Origin: Aminobacter anthyllidis
GTDB taxonomy: Bacteria; Pseudomonadota; Alphaproteobacteria; Rhizobiales; Rhizobiaceae
Assembly: GCF_018555685.1 (NCBI RefSeq)
Contig: NZ_JAFLWW010000002.1
Location: 806,001-870,000, forward strand
Direction of reading: 5' to 3'
Length of the DNA: 64,000 bases
The notes beneath the pieces are model-generated. The model ran no database searches. It worked only from the letters and a program-made list of their open reading frames with translations, and was not told where the DNA came from. Below, piece by piece: positions 48,232 to 58,330 of this stretch. Each line of letters opens with the position of its first letter. Position 1 is the stretch's first letter. The translations under genes and the position numbers were made by a program.

Positions 48232-51200
48232 GTGCAGGGGCTGGCCGTCGTCCTCATCGCCATTGCCTATGTCACGCTGCTGTTCGCCATCGCGAGCATC
48301 GGCGACCGCAGGGCCGCGAACCAGGGGCCTGGCCGGCCTCGCCCGTTCATCTATGCGCTCAGCCTCGCCATCTATTGTACGTCGTGGACCTTCTTCGGCT
48401 CGGTCGGGCTCGCCTCCGAGCGCGGCCTCGAGTACCTCGCCATCTATATCGGCCCGGTGCTGGTGTTCATGTTCGGCTTTCCCCTGCTCAGCCGCATCAT
48501 CAAGCTGGCAAAGGCCGAGAAGATCACCTCGATCGCCGACTTCCTCGGCGCGCGTTATGGCAAGAGCTTCGCCGTCGCCTCGATCGCAACGCTGATCGCC
48601 ACCGTCGGCGCCATCCCCTACATCGCGCTGCAGCTCAAGGCGATCTCCGGCTCGGTCAGCCTGATGGTCGAGCACTACACCGGCTCGCCGCCGTCCTTCG
48701 ATCCTTTCGTCAGCGACATCTCGCTGATCGTGGCACTGCTGCTGGCGCTGTTTGCGACCTTGTTCGGTACCCGCCATGCCGACGCCACCGAGCATCAGAA
48801 CGGCTTGGTTCTGGCGGTCGCGGTCGAGTCGATCGTCAAGCTCGTCGCTTTCCTCGCCGTCGGCCTGTTCGTCACCTTCGCCCTGTTCGACGGCCCCGGC
48901 GACATGCTGCGGAGCTTCGCCGCCACCGAGCAGGTCGGCGACGCCATGGGTTACAGCACCTCGCTCGGCACCTGGCTGGTGGTGACCATCATCAGCGGCT
49001 TCGCCATCATCATGCTGCCGCGCCAGTTCTACGTCATGATCGTCGAGAACCGCAGCGAGAGCGAATTGCGCACCGCGACCTGGGTCTTCCCGGCCTATCT
49101 TGTGGCGATCAACCTGTTCGTGCTGCCGATAGCCTTCGCCGGGCTCTCCACCGTCGGCACCGCGACCACCAGCGATCTCTACGTGCTGTCGCTGCCGCTG
49201 TTCAAGGGCCAGGACCTGCTCGCCATGATCGCCTTCATCGGCGGCCTGTCGGCGGCGACAGCCATGGTCATCGTTGCCAGCGTCGCGCTGTCGATCATGA
49301 TCTCCAACGACCTCGTCATCCCGATCTTCGTGCGCCGCCTGATCACGTTCAAATCCGGCGACACCGAGGACTGGTCGGCGATCATCCTCAACATCCGCCG
49401 CGCCTCGATCTTCATCATCCTGTTCGTTGCCTTTCTCTATTATCGCGAGAGCACCACGAACACGCGGCTGGCCTCGATCGGCCTGATGTCGTTTGCCGCG
49501 ATCGCGCAGTTCGCGCCGTCCTTCATCGGCGGGCTGATCTGGCGCCGCGCCAATGCCAGGGGTGCAGCGCTTGGCATGGCCGCCGGCATCGCCGTGTGGA
49601 GCTACACGCTGATGCTGCCAACGCTTGCCGCACCCGATACGGCGATCCTGACCGACGGGCTATTCGGTATTGAAGCACTCAGGCCGCAGGCGCTGTTCGG
49701 CACATCAGCCGAGCCGCTCAATCACGGCGTGTTGTGGAGCCTCGCCATCAACACGCTGTTCTTCGTCTTCGGCTCGCTGTCGCGCGCATCGGTGCCGCTC
49801 GAACGCATCCAGGCCTCGATCTTCGTGCCGCGCGACTCGAGCCCGATGCCATCGCTGCGCCGCTTCCGCACCACCATCACCGTGAACGACCTCAAGGACA
49901 CCATCGCCCGCTATCTCGGCGTTGAGCGCACCGAGCGTTCGTTCGAGACCTTCCAAAACGAGAGCGGCAGCAAGCTCAACGGCAACGACCCCGCCGGTAT
50001 GGACGTCATCCGCTTCTCCGAACAGCTGATGGCGAGTGCCGTCGGCTCATCGTCGGCGCGGCTGATCCTCTCCTTGCTGTTCAAGCGCGGCGACAACTCC
50101 TCGAAAGACACGTTCCGCCTGCTCGACGACGCCACCGAAGCGCTGCAGCACAACCGCGACCTCTTGCAGATCGCGCTCGACCAGATGGAACAGGGCATCA
50201 CCGTCTTCGACCAGGATTTCCGGCTGATCTGCTGGAACCGCCAGTATCGCTCGTTGTTCGACCTGCCCGACGACATGGGTCAGGTCGGCGTCTCGATCGA
50301 CCGCATCCTCGCTTATCTCGTGGCGCGCGGCGACATCCAGCAGACTTCACGGCTGAGCACGCTCAACCGGCTGACAAGTTTCGGCGGCCCCTGGCAGATC
50401 GAGCTCAAGACCAGTGGTCGGATCATCGAAATGCAATCGAACCCGATGCCCGACGGCGGCATCGTTGCGACCTATACCGACATTTCGGCGCGCGTCGCCG
50501 CCGATCTGGCGCTCAAGCGGGCCAACGAGTCACTGGAACAGCGCGTCAAGAGCCGCACTGCAGAGTTGACCCGCGTCAACGAGGAACTGGCCCAGGCACA
50601 GATGCTCGCCGAGGAAGCAAATCTCGGCAAGACGCGCTTCCTCGCCGCAGCCGGCCACGACATCCTGCAGCCGCTCAATGCCGCCCGGCTCTACTGCTCG
50701 TCGCTGATCGAAAAGGCAGGCAAGGGCAATGCCGGACAGGCGGCGCGCAACATCGAATCCTCGCTGGAATCGGTCGAAACCATCCTGGGCGCCGTGCTCG
50801 ACATTTCCCGGCTCGATGCGGGTGCGATGAAGCCGGCCGAAACCGTGTTCCGCCTCGACGGGCTGCTGCGCCAGATCGGCACCGACTTCCTGCCCATGGC
50901 GCGTGCCAAGGACCTCGAGCTGGTGATCGTGCCGTCGACGCTTGCCGTCAACACCGATCGCAACCTGCTGCGACGCCTGATCCAGAACCTGGTTTCCAAC
51001 GCGATCAAATACACCCGCACCGGCCGTATTCTGGTTGGCGTCAGGCGCCGCGGCGAACTTGTCGAGATCCAGGTGATCGACAGTGGCATCGGCATCGCCG
51101 CCGACAAACTAGGCACCGTGTTCCACGAATTCACCCGCCTGGACGACGGCATGCGCGAGGCACAAGGCCTCGGTCTCGGCCTGTCGATCGTCGACCGCAT

Positions 51201-51726
51201 CGCGCGGGTTTTGAAGCTTGAAATCCAGATCGAGTCGCACAAGGGCCAGGGCACGCGCTTTTCGGTGATCCTGCCCGTCACCACCGCCGAGGAACTGCCC
51301 GCCGCAACCACCACCCGGCCACGCATCCAGGCCGCGGCCGCGCTCAGCGGTTTGACCGTTATCTGCATCGATAACGATCCGCGCATCCTCGAGGGCATGC
51401 GGCTTCTGCTCGAAGGCTGGGGTTGCGTGGTCACGACCTATTCCGGTACGGAAGCCTTCGAGGCCGACAACGCCGTGGGATCAGCGCCCGAAATCATCCT
51501 GGCCGACTATCACCTCGACGGCGAAAACGGCCTCGACGTCATCCGAACCATGCGCCGCGCCTATGGCGTAGCGATACCGGCGGTGCTGATCACCGCCGAC
51601 CGTTCCAACGAGGTCCGCGCGGCCGCCGACCAGATCGAGGTCGCCGTGCTCAACAAGCCGCTCAAGCCGGCCGTGCTGCGTTCGATGATGAACCGGATGC
51701 GGCGCATGGCGCACGCTGCCGAGTGA
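48232..51726 (+). CDS. Symporter-fused hybrid histidine kinase
   Basis: A 1164-residue protein with GTG start behind GAGAG. Residues 1-~530 form an SSS/PutP-like transporter of about 13 helices, as in CbrA. A PAS region (~residues 640-750; DLLQIALDQMEQGITVFDQDFRLICWN) and a coiled coil follow. The kinase core keeps the His in AAAGHDILQPLNAARLY, N-box NLVSNAIKYT and G-boxes DSGIGIAADK and GLGLGLSIV. The C-terminal receiver has its phosphoacceptor in ILADYHLDGENGLD and K in NKPLKP. It likely senses a transported solute or redox state and drives the adjacent NarL-type regulator. Confidence 0.9.
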   Translation: MQGLAVVLIAIAYVTLLFAIASIGDRRAANQGPGRPRPFIYALSLAIYCTSWTFFGSVGLASERGLEYLAIYIGPVLVFMFGFPLLSRIIKLAKAEKITSIADFLGARYGKSFAVASIATLIATVGAIPYIALQLKAISGSVSLMVEHYTGSPPSFDPFVSDISLIVALLLALFATLFGTRHADATEHQNGLVLAVAVESIVKLVAFLAVGLFVTFALFDGPGDMLRSFAATEQVGDAMGYSTSLGTWLVVTIISGFAIIMLPRQFYVMIVENRSESELRTATWVFPAYLVAINLFVLPIAFAGLSTVGTATTSDLYVLSLPLFKGQDLLAMIAFIGGLSAATAMVIVASVALSIMISNDLVIPIFVRRLITFKSGDTEDWSAIILNIRRASIFIILFVAFLYYRESTTNTRLASIGLMSFAAIAQFAPSFIGGLIWRRANARGAALGMAAGIAVWSYTLMLPTLAAPDTAILTDGLFGIEALRPQALFGTSAEPLNHGVLWSLAINTLFFVFGSLSRASVPLERIQASIFVPRDSSPMPSLRRFRTTITVNDLKDTIARYLGVERTERSFETFQNESGSKLNGNDPAGMDVIRFSEQLMASAVGSSSARLILSLLFKRGDNSSKDTFRLLDDATEALQHNRDLLQIALDQMEQGITVFDQDFRLICWNRQYRSLFDLPDDMGQVGVSIDRILAYLVARGDIQQTSRLSTLNRLTSFGGPWQIELKTSGRIIEMQSNPMPDGGIVATYTDISARVAADLALKRANESLEQRVKSRTAELTRVNEELAQAQMLAEEANLGKTRFLAAAGHDILQPLNAARLYCSSLIEKAGKGNAGQAARNIESSLESVETILGAVLDISRLDAGAMKPAETVFRLDGLLRQIGTDFLPMARAKDLELVIVPSTLAVNTDRNLLRRLIQNLVSNAIKYTRTGRILVGVRRRGELVEIQVIDSGIGIAADKLGTVFHEFTRLDDGMREAQGLGLGLSIVDRIARVLKLEIQIESHKGQGTRFSVILPVTTAEELPAATTTRPRIQAAAALSGLTVICIDNDPRILEGMRLLLEGWGCVVTTYSGTEAFEADNAVGSAPEIILADYHLDGENGLDVIRTMRRAYGVAIPAVLITADRSNEVRAAADQIEVAVLNKPLKPAVLRSMMNRMRRMAHAAE

Positions 51727-51728
51727 CG

Positions 51729-52385
51729 TTACGCTGCCGGACGCGGCTCGCCGCCGATCTTCGATAGCAGGATGACTGCTTGGGTGCGGCTGTCGACGCC
51801 GAGCTTCTGCAGGATGGCCGAGACATGCGCCTTGATCGTCGCTTCCGACACGCCGAGTTCGTAGGCGATCTGCTTGTTGAGCAGGCCTTCCGCCAGCATG
51901 CCGAGCACGCGCGTCTGCTGCGGCGTCAGCGACTGCAGCCGCTTGATCAGGTCCGAGATCTCAGGGTCGCGTTCGACGCCGAGATCGATGTCGCCGGGGG
52001 CCGAGATCTCGCCCGACAGCACCGCTTCGATGGCGCTGCGGATGTTGTCCATGCTGGCCGATTTCGAGATGAAGCCCGAGGCGCCGAGCTCGAGCGCGCG
52101 GCGGATCGTTTCGGGGTCGTCATGGGCTGAGACGATGACGACCGGCACCGTCGCATGGATGCCACGCAGCGAGATCAAGCCGGAAAGCCCTGATGCGCCG
52201 GGCATGGCAAGGTCGAGCAGGACGATGTCGATGTCCTCGTTGGCGGCAACGATCGCCTTGACGCTCTCGAAATCGCCGGCTTCCAGCACGCTCGACACAT
52301 CGGCGAGCCCGGCGATGGCTTGCTTGAGCGCACCGCGGAAAAGCGGATGATCGTCCGCGATGACGAACTTGTGGCCTGCTGGCAA
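51729..52385 (-). CDS. NarL/LuxR-family response regulator
   Basis: A 218-residue regulator convergent with the hybrid kinase, 2 bases from its stop. The receiver is complete (VIADDHPLFRGAL with DD, IDIVLLDLAMPGASGL with the phosphoacceptor Asp, VSAHDD, SKSAS with Lys). The LuxR HTH is LTPQQTRVLGMLAEGLLNKQIAYELGVSEATIKAHVSAILQKLGV. In contrast to the receiver at 17565 all catalytic residues are kept. Pairing with the adjacent kinase is the natural inference. Confidence 0.92.
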   Translation of the reverse strand: MPAGHKFVIADDHPLFRGALKQAIAGLADVSSVLEAGDFESVKAIVAANEDIDIVLLDLAMPGASGLSGLISLRGIHATVPVVIVSAHDDPETIRRALELGASGFISKSASMDNIRSAIEAVLSGEISAPGDIDLGVERDPEISDLIKRLQSLTPQQTRVLGMLAEGLLNKQIAYELGVSEATIKAHVSAILQKLGVDSRTQAVILLSKIGGEPRPAA

Positions 52386-52539
52386 ATATCCCTCCCGAGG
52401 TCCCGACCGTTCTGTGCGCCTTGGACCGTCGGGCGCGATTATGCGGCGCGGCGCCGGGTTTTCAAGCAGCTAAAGTCAAATCGGCCCGTGAGTTGGCCAT
52501 TCATGCTCAACTTTCGGGCTGCCTGGACACAAATTGCAC

Positions 52540-52977
52540 TCAGGTCTTGTTCGGAGCGGGTGCAGTCTGCGGTGCCTGCTCTTCCTTTTCCATGTCCTTG
52601 ACGATGCCCATGAAGCTGCGGAAGAAGCGCTCCATGTAGCCCATGCTCTTCTGGAACTCTTCCTCGGTCGGCAATGTCGATTCCAGCTTCTGGGTCAACG
52701 AGTTCTCGAGCTTCACGACCCGGTCCTCGATCGCCTTGACCTCGCCCTGAAGACGTCCGATCTCGTCCTGCAGTGCCGAACGCTCGTCCGCAGCGAGCTT
52801 GCACACCAGCTGGCTGTCGCGCTCCTCGCAGATCGACATCTCGCCTGTCTGCGTGTCCATGCGGACATAACCCTTGTCGGTCTTTTCCATCTGGTAGCGT
52901 TGGGTTTCGGCGGCCAGAGTCGGTCCGGCGCTCAAGCCGGCAAGCAGCGGAACGAACATCAGAAAGGCACGGCGCAT
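52540..52977 (-). CDS. Secreted coiled-coil protein of unknown function
   Basis: A 145-residue protein. ATG 52977 is chosen for GGAGA six bases upstream. A signal peptide (RRAFLMFVPLLAGLSAGPTLAA) is followed by a short domain with two Cys (MSICEERDSQLVCKLAADE) and a long heptad-rich coiled coil (LQDEIGRLQGEVKAIEDRVVKLENSL). The C-terminus is acidic then Pro/Ala-rich. Periplasmic location is inferred; no family is assigned. The gap to the convergent NarL-type gene holds nothing obvious. Confidence 0.7.
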   Translation of the reverse strand: MRRAFLMFVPLLAGLSAGPTLAAETQRYQMEKTDKGYVRMDTQTGEMSICEERDSQLVCKLAADERSALQDEIGRLQGEVKAIEDRVVKLENSLTQKLESTLPTEEEFQKSMGYMERFFRSFMGIVKDMEKEEQAPQTAPAPNKT

Positions 52978-53090
52978 GGCTGTCTCCATTGGCGGACGGT
53001 GGACATTGTCGCGCCGCAATAGGCCCAAATTGCGGTGGGGCAATGAATGCCACCCTTCCCCGCATCATGCTTTCAGCCTATAGCGCGCAT

Positions 53091-53438
53091 ATGACGAAGA
53101 CCATCTACAAGATCTGCCCCGAGGCGATGTGGCGCGACGCCGAACGCAGCGGTACCTTTACTGGTGCCCCCATCGATCTCGCCGACGGCTTCATCCATTT
53201 CTCGACCGCCGAACAAGTCGTCGAAACCGCAGCCAAGCACTTCGCCGGACAGCGCGACCTCTTGCTCGTCGCCATCGACGCTGGGCGCCTCGGTCCGGCG
53301 CTGAAGTACGAAGTCTCGCGCGGCGGCGCACTGTTTCCGCATCTTTATGCGCCACTTGAGCCGAGCGCCGCCAAATGGGTTCGCCCCCTGCCGCTCAAGG
53401 CCGATGGCGCGCACGATTTTCCGGAGCTTGAAGCATGA
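53091..53438 (+). CDS. DUF952-family protein
   Basis: A 115-residue protein with the compact DUF952 pattern: IYKICPEAMWRDAERSGTF, then DGFIHFSTAEQVVETAAKHF (the conserved FIHFS), LVAIDAGRLGPALKYE, and FPHLYAPL near the end. ATG 53091 is the most likely start; an ATG at 53044 is possible. Function is unknown. It overlaps pyrD by 4 bases, so the pair is co-translated, a combination common in rhizobia. Confidence 0.88.
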   Translation: MTKTIYKICPEAMWRDAERSGTFTGAPIDLADGFIHFSTAEQVVETAAKHFAGQRDLLLVAIDAGRLGPALKYEVSRGGALFPHLYAPLEPSAAKWVRPLPLKADGAHDFPELEA

Positions 53439-54511
53439 GCGCATTCGACCGTCTTGGCCGGCATCTGCTGTTCAGCTTCGATGCCGAGACCGCGCATGGC
53501 ATGTCGATCAAGGCGCTGCGCTGCGGCCTGCCGGTCGGCGGCCGCGCCCCGCGCGATGCCCGCCTGCGGCTGAAGATCGCCGGGCTCGACGTTCCCAATC
53601 CGCTTGGCATGGCCGCCGGCTACGACAAGAATGGCGAGGTGCCCGACGCATTGCTCGGCCTCGGCTTCGGCTTCGCCGAGGTCGGCACGGTGACGCCGCT
53701 GGCGCAGGCCGGCAATCCCAGGCCGCGCATCTTCCGCCTCGTCGAGGACGACGCCGTCATCAACCGGCTCGGCTTCAACAATGAAGGCCACGATGCCTGC
53801 GAGAAGCGGCTCATTGCCCGTGCCGGACGGCCCGGCATCGTCGGTGTCAACATCGGCGCCAACAAAGACAGCACCAACCGCATCGGCGACTACGTCAAAG
53901 GCGTGAAGCGCTTCGCCCGCCATGCCTCGTATCTGACCGTCAACATCTCCTCGCCCAACACGCCGGGCCTGCGCAACATGCAGGCCCGCGAGCAGCTCGC
54001 CGAGTTGCTGGCCAGCGTCATGATCGCCCGTGCCGAAGCCGGTCATCAGGTTCCGATCTTCCTCAAGATCGCGCCCGACCTGCACGAGGCCGAGTTGGAA
54101 GACATCGCCGCCGAGGTCACCGAAAAGGGCATTGACGGCGTCATCGTCTCCAACACCACCATCGCCCGTCCAACGCTGCGCAGTCCGGCCCATACCGGCG
54201 AAACCGGCGGCCTGTCGGGCAAGCCGCTGTTTGCACGTTCGACCGCCGTGCTCGCGCGCATGCGCAAGCTGCTCGGCCCGCAACGCGCCATCATCGGCGT
54301 CGGCGGCGTCGATTCGACCGAGACCGCGCTCGAAAAGATCCGCGCCGGCGCCGACCTCGTCCAGCTCTATACCGGAATGGTCTATGCCGGCCCGTCGCTG
54401 CCGGCACGCATCGTGCGCGGCATGTCCGAGTTCGCGGCACGCGAGGGGCTCAAGAGCATCTCCGAACTGCGCGACAGCAAGCTCGATCAGTGGGCGGCGG
54501 CACCGCTCTGA
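53435..54511 (+). CDS. pyrD: Dihydroorotate dehydrogenase (quinone), class 2
   Basis: A 358-residue membrane-associated flavoenzyme of pyrimidine synthesis. The N-terminal amphipathic segment (FDRLGRHLLFSFDAETAHG) marks class 2. FMN and orotate motifs: GMAAGYDKNGEV, INRLGFNNEGHD, NISSPNTPGLRNMQ with the catalytic Ser, IVSNTTIARP and IIGVGGVDSTETALEKIRAGADLVQLYTG. It overlaps the upstream DUF952 gene by 4 bases and the convergent MATE gene by 25. Confidence 0.96.
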   Translation: MSAFDRLGRHLLFSFDAETAHGMSIKALRCGLPVGGRAPRDARLRLKIAGLDVPNPLGMAAGYDKNGEVPDALLGLGFGFAEVGTVTPLAQAGNPRPRIFRLVEDDAVINRLGFNNEGHDACEKRLIARAGRPGIVGVNIGANKDSTNRIGDYVKGVKRFARHASYLTVNISSPNTPGLRNMQAREQLAELLASVMIARAEAGHQVPIFLKIAPDLHEAELEDIAAEVTEKGIDGVIVSNTTIARPTLRSPAHTGETGGLSGKPLFARSTAVLARMRKLLGPQRAIIGVGGVDSTETALEKIRAGADLVQLYTGMVYAGPSLPARIVRGMSEFAAREGLKSISELRDSKLDQWAAAPL

Positions 54512-55845
54512 AACGTCGCCCGGACCCGTGGCTTGAGGATCGCCAGCAGGCACACGCCGCGTACGATCAGCAGCAGGTGAAGTGCGGCCCATAGCCCGGC
54601 ATTGCCGAAATGCGAAGGCAGCACCAGCAGTGCCGCGATGAACGCCAGCAGCGAAACCACCATCATGTTGCGCATGTCGCGCGACCATGCGGCACCGATG
54701 AAGATGCCGTCCATCTGGAAGGCGAGCACGCCGCTCAGCGCCGTGAACGCCGCCCAGGGCAGGAAAGCGATTGCCGCCGCACGCACGTCTTCGGCGGTCG
54801 AGATCAGCGCGATCAGGTCGGCCCCGAAGATCAGAAGTGCCGCCGTCATGCTGCCGGCCAGCGCAAAGCCCCAGATCGAGCAGAGGTAGACAGCCTTGCG
54901 GAAGGCCGGCTCATAGCGCGCGCCCACGGCACGGCCGGCAAGCTGCTCGGCGGCGGCCGCGAAGCCGTCGAGGAAGAAGCCTGCGGCGATGAAGAAGTTC
55001 ATCAGTACCGCATTGGCAGCCAGCGTCACCGTGCCGAACTGTGCGCCCTGTCGCGTGAACAGGGCGAAGGCGACGAGCAACGACAGCGACCTGATCATGA
55101 TGTCGCGGTTGAGCACGAACAGGCGTTTGAACGCCGCCCCATCGAAGACACGTCCGCGCGCCAGCTTCGGCTCGCGGCCAAAACGCCGCAACAGCACGGC
55201 AAATCCGATGACCATGCCAGCCGCCTCACCGGCAACCGCCGCCCAGGCGACACCTTCGACACCCCAGCCGAAATGCAGGCCAAGCATGACCGAAAGCACG
55301 ATGTTGACGCCGTTCAGCGTCGCTTGCAGAAACAGCGCGAAGCCGCCCTCGCCCCGCCCCAATATGTAGCCCAGGATCGCGTAGTTGATCAGCGCGAAGG
55401 GTGCGCCCAGCATGCGGATGCGCACATAGTGGTCGAGCGTCTCGCTGACGCGGGGCTCGGCCGACATGAACCATTGCCCGGCGAGAGAAGTCAGCGGTGC
55501 CGTCAGCGCCAGCACGATGCCGGCGATCAGCGCGATCACCACGGCGCGCCAGAAGATCGCCTGCTCTTCCGCCGAATCGCCGCGGCCGAAGGCCTGTGCC
55601 ACCAGCGCGGTCGTGCCGGCGCGCAGGAAATTGAAACTGGTGAAGACGACGTCGAAGGCAACCGCGCCCGCCGCAAGGCCGCCAAGCAGGGCAGCATCGC
55701 CGAACTGTCCGACGACGCCGGTGCCTACAAGGCCGATGAAAGGTGTGGTCAGGTAGGCCAGGGTCATTGGCACGGCAATCGCCAGCACCGAGCGGTTGGT
55801 GACGGAAAAAGGCGTCACGCGGCCCTTTGGCGATGCGTATTCCAA
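54487..55845 (-). CDS. MATE-family efflux transporter
   Basis: A 452-residue transporter with 12 predicted helices in two halves (first VLAIAVPMTLAYLTTPFIGLVGTGVVG). TTG 55845 is chosen because GGAGG lies 8 bases upstream and homology begins there; the open frame continues to 56499 but is antisense to the HDAC-like gene. MATE exporters (DinF/NorM group) pump cations or drugs with Na+ or H+. Substrate not predictable. Confidence 0.9.
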   Translation of the reverse strand: MEYASPKGRVTPFSVTNRSVLAIAVPMTLAYLTTPFIGLVGTGVVGQFGDAALLGGLAAGAVAFDVVFTSFNFLRAGTTALVAQAFGRGDSAEEQAIFWRAVVIALIAGIVLALTAPLTSLAGQWFMSAEPRVSETLDHYVRIRMLGAPFALINYAILGYILGRGEGGFALFLQATLNGVNIVLSVMLGLHFGWGVEGVAWAAVAGEAAGMVIGFAVLLRRFGREPKLARGRVFDGAAFKRLFVLNRDIMIRSLSLLVAFALFTRQGAQFGTVTLAANAVLMNFFIAAGFFLDGFAAAAEQLAGRAVGARYEPAFRKAVYLCSIWGFALAGSMTAALLIFGADLIALISTAEDVRAAAIAFLPWAAFTALSGVLAFQMDGIFIGAAWSRDMRNMMVVSLLAFIAALLVLPSHFGNAGLWAALHLLLIVRGVCLLAILKPRVRATFQSGAAAH

Positions 55846-55962
55846 CGAAAGTCCTCCCTGTTGCCGAATCCCGTTTGGGCACATGCCCCGGTTTCCCCAA
55901 CGCCCGCAACCATTTAAGTTGCGGCTCCAATCGATTTCGTTCTCCTGGTTCAGCACTCCTCC

Positions 55963-56859
55963 ATGCCGCTTCAGATCGTCAGCCATCCCGACTACGACGC
56001 CGGCTTTGCCGCGGATCATCGCTTCCCGATGAGCAAGTACAGCCACCTGATGGAGCGGCTGGAGGCGCTTGACCTCACCGCCGGGCTCAACCGGCCCGAA
56101 GTCATCGCGCCCCAGCACCTGCGTCTGGCCCATGACGCGACCTATGTCGATCAGGTGCTGACCTGCACCGTGCCGCCCCGCATCGAGCGCGAGATCGGCT
56201 TTCCGGTCGGCGAACGCGTGTCGCGCCGCGCCCAGTTGGCGGCCGGCGGCACCCTGCTCGCCGCGCATCTGGCTCTCGAACATGGCATCGCCTGCAATGC
56301 CGCCGGCGGCAGCCACCATGCCAGGCGCGCGCAAGGTGCCGGATTCTGTACCTTCAACGATGTTGCGGTGGCAGCCCTGGCGCTGCTCGCAGACAGGCAG
56401 GTCGGGAAGATCCTGGTCGTCGATCTCGACGTGCATCAAGGCGACGGCACCGCCGAAATCCTTGCCGGCAATCCGTCGGTCTTCACCTTTTCGATGCACG
56501 CCGACAAGAACTATCCGGTGCGCAAGGTCGCATCCAGTCTCGACATCGGCCTGCCCGACGGCACCGGTGACGAGGCCTATCTGGACGTGCTGGCCGACGC
56601 TCTGGCGCGGCTGTCACACCGTGGAGGCTGGGACATCGCGTTCTACAACGCCGGCGTCGACCCTCATCGCGAGGATCGGCTCGGCCGTCTCGCGCTCAGC
56701 GACGCCGGTTTGCGCCGGCGCGAACACCTTGTCATCGAGCATTTCCGCAACGCCAGGGTGCCGCTGTGCGGCGTGATCGGCGGCGGCTATTCGACCGACG
56801 TCATAGCGCTTGCCGCGCGCCACGCGGTTCTGTTCGAAACAGCTTCAACCTTCGCCTGA
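55963..56859 (+). CDS. Histone-deacetylase-like amidohydrolase
   Basis: A 298-residue class-IV-like/AcuC-type deacetylase. The active-site His pair is in AAGGSHHARRAQGAGFC, the zinc ligands in VVDLDVHQGDGTAEIL, and the later Asp in YNAGVDPHREDRLG; GGGYS closes the site. All catalytic residues are intact. Bacterial members act on acetylated polyamines or proteins. Divergent from the MATE gene with a 117-base gap. Confidence 0.9.
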   Translation: MPLQIVSHPDYDAGFAADHRFPMSKYSHLMERLEALDLTAGLNRPEVIAPQHLRLAHDATYVDQVLTCTVPPRIEREIGFPVGERVSRRAQLAAGGTLLAAHLALEHGIACNAAGGSHHARRAQGAGFCTFNDVAVAALALLADRQVGKILVVDLDVHQGDGTAEILAGNPSVFTFSMHADKNYPVRKVASSLDIGLPDGTGDEAYLDVLADALARLSHRGGWDIAFYNAGVDPHREDRLGRLALSDAGLRRREHLVIEHFRNARVPLCGVIGGGYSTDVIALAARHAVLFETASTFA

Positions 56860-56867
56860 GACGATAG

Positions 56868-57131
56868 CTATTTGCGGTAGCTGAACAGCCTGAGGATGAT
56901 GAAGGCGGGCACGACGATCGCGGCTCCAAGCAGGAAATAGCCGAGGAAGCGGTCGATGGCGCGGAAGCCCATGCGCCAGATGTCGACGAAGAAATCGCGA
57001 ATGCCATAGAGCACGTCGAAGGGCGACCAGCCGAAGGCGCTCATCACGATGCCGACGAGGAAGGAGATGACCAGGAGCTTGATGAACACCCTGAGCGGGG
57101 TGTCTCCGAGAAAACGCGCCAATCCGGACAA
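56868..57131 (-). CDS. DUF6460 small membrane protein
   Basis: An 87-residue protein with two membrane segments (FIKLLVISFLVGIVMSAFGW and FLGYFLLGAAIVVPAFIILRLF) joined by an amphipathic linker (VLYGIRDFFVDIWRMGFRAI), as in DUF6460. The family is confined to alphaproteobacteria; function unknown. Its start has GGAGAT-type sequence upstream. Convergent with the HDAC-like gene. Confidence 0.82.
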   Translation of the reverse strand: MSGLARFLGDTPLRVFIKLLVISFLVGIVMSAFGWSPFDVLYGIRDFFVDIWRMGFRAIDRFLGYFLLGAAIVVPAFIILRLFSYRK

Positions 57132-57242
57132 ATTCGATCTCCTGCGATTCTAGCCTGACAGGGATATCGTGATAACCGCGCCAGCATCAAGGTGTGGAGC
57201 CGCACCATACAGGCGCTCACGCGTTGGAAGACGCCTTTCCGG

Positions 57243-58277
57243 TCACGAAACAGGAGCTGGCGCCTGCCGGGCACGCAGGCTTTCATGTCGCAGTTGATCC
57301 CGGAAATAGACCACCGTGCGTTGCAAGCCTTCGGTCAACGCAGTTCGCGGCCGCCAGCCCAAGGTGCCGGCCAAGGCGATGTCGGGCCGTCGCTGCCTCG
57401 GGTCGTCCTCGGGCAGGGGAAAAAACTCCAGTCGCGAACTGCTGCCCGTTTCCTTCACCACCGCGCTCGCCAGCTCGATCATCGAGAATTCCTCGGGATT
57501 GCCGAGGTTGACCGGCCCGGTGAATTCCTTGGGCGAGGCCATCAGCCTGATCAGGCCGTCGACAAGATCGTCGACGTAACAAAACGACCGCGTCTGCGTG
57601 CCATCGCCAAAGATCGAGATGCTGTCTCCGCGCAGCGCCTGCATGATGAAGTTGGAGACGACACGCCCGTCGTCGGGCTGCATCCTCGGCCCGTAAGTGT
57701 TGAAGATCCTGGCGACCTTGATCTCGAGATCGTGCTGGCGCCGGTAGTCGAAGAACAGCGTTTCGGCGCAGCGCTTGCCTTCGTCGTAACACGAGCGCGG
57801 GCCGATCGGATTGACATTGCCCCAGTAGGTCTCGTCCTGGGGGTGGATGGCAGGGTCGCCATAGACTTCCGACGTCGACGCCTGAAGTATCCTGGCACCA
57901 AGGCGCTTGGCGAGGCCAAGCATGTTGATGGCGCCGAGCACGCTCGTCTTGGTGGTCTGGACCGGATCGCGCTGGTAGTGGACCGGCGATGCCGGACAGG
58001 CGAGGTTGTAGATTTCGTCAACCTCGACATGCAACGGCTGGCAGACGTCGTGATCGATCAGCTCGAAGCGAGGATGTTCGGCAAGGTGAGCGACGTTGGC
58101 GCGCGCGCCCGTATAGAAATTGTCGACGCACAAGACGTGCGCTCCTGCCTCCAGAAGCCGCTCGCAGAGATGCGAGCCAAGAAAACCGGCGCCGCCTGTT
58201 ACCAGTACCCGCTTATGTGGATGCACGTCGGCCTCTGCTTTCGCTATAGACGTTGTCTGGTCGGCAGGTTCATGCAA
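57243..58277 (-). CDS. NAD-dependent epimerase, UDP-glucuronate decarboxylase-like
   Basis: A 344-residue extended short-chain dehydrogenase. The NAD motif [17 protein letters not shown] is at ~residues 25-40, then [16 protein letters not shown], the UXS signature [16 protein letters not shown], catalytic SYxxGK as SCYDEGKR and [16 protein letters not shown]. These match UDP-xylose synthase, which decarboxylates UDP-glucuronate. It stands divergent from a glycosyltransferase fusion, so a role in surface glycan synthesis is likely. Confidence 0.88.
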   Translation of the reverse strand: MHEPADQTTSIAKAEADVHPHKRVLVTGGAGFLGSHLCERLLEAGAHVLCVDNFYTGARANVAHLAEHPRFELIDHDVCQPLHVEVDEIYNLACPASPVHYQRDPVQTTKTSVLGAINMLGLAKRLGARILQASTSEVYGDPAIHPQDETYWGNVNPIGPRSCYDEGKRCAETLFFDYRRQHDLEIKVARIFNTYGPRMQPDDGRVVSNFIMQALRGDSISIFGDGTQTRSFCYVDDLVDGLIRLMASPKEFTGPVNLGNPEEFSMIELASAVVKETGSSSRLEFFPLPEDDPRQRRPDIALAGTLGWRPRTALTEGLQRTVVYFRDQLRHESLRARQAPAPVS

Positions 58278-58330
58278 TGTCCCGCATGCTTCTACAAGCT
58301 CACCATTTCCAGGCCAATAGGCGCGTTTGA

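Noticed and set aside
55846-56499. N-terminal extension of the MATE frame
   Set aside because: It is antisense to the HDAC-like gene, and both homology and a Shine-Dalgarno sequence start at TTG 55845.
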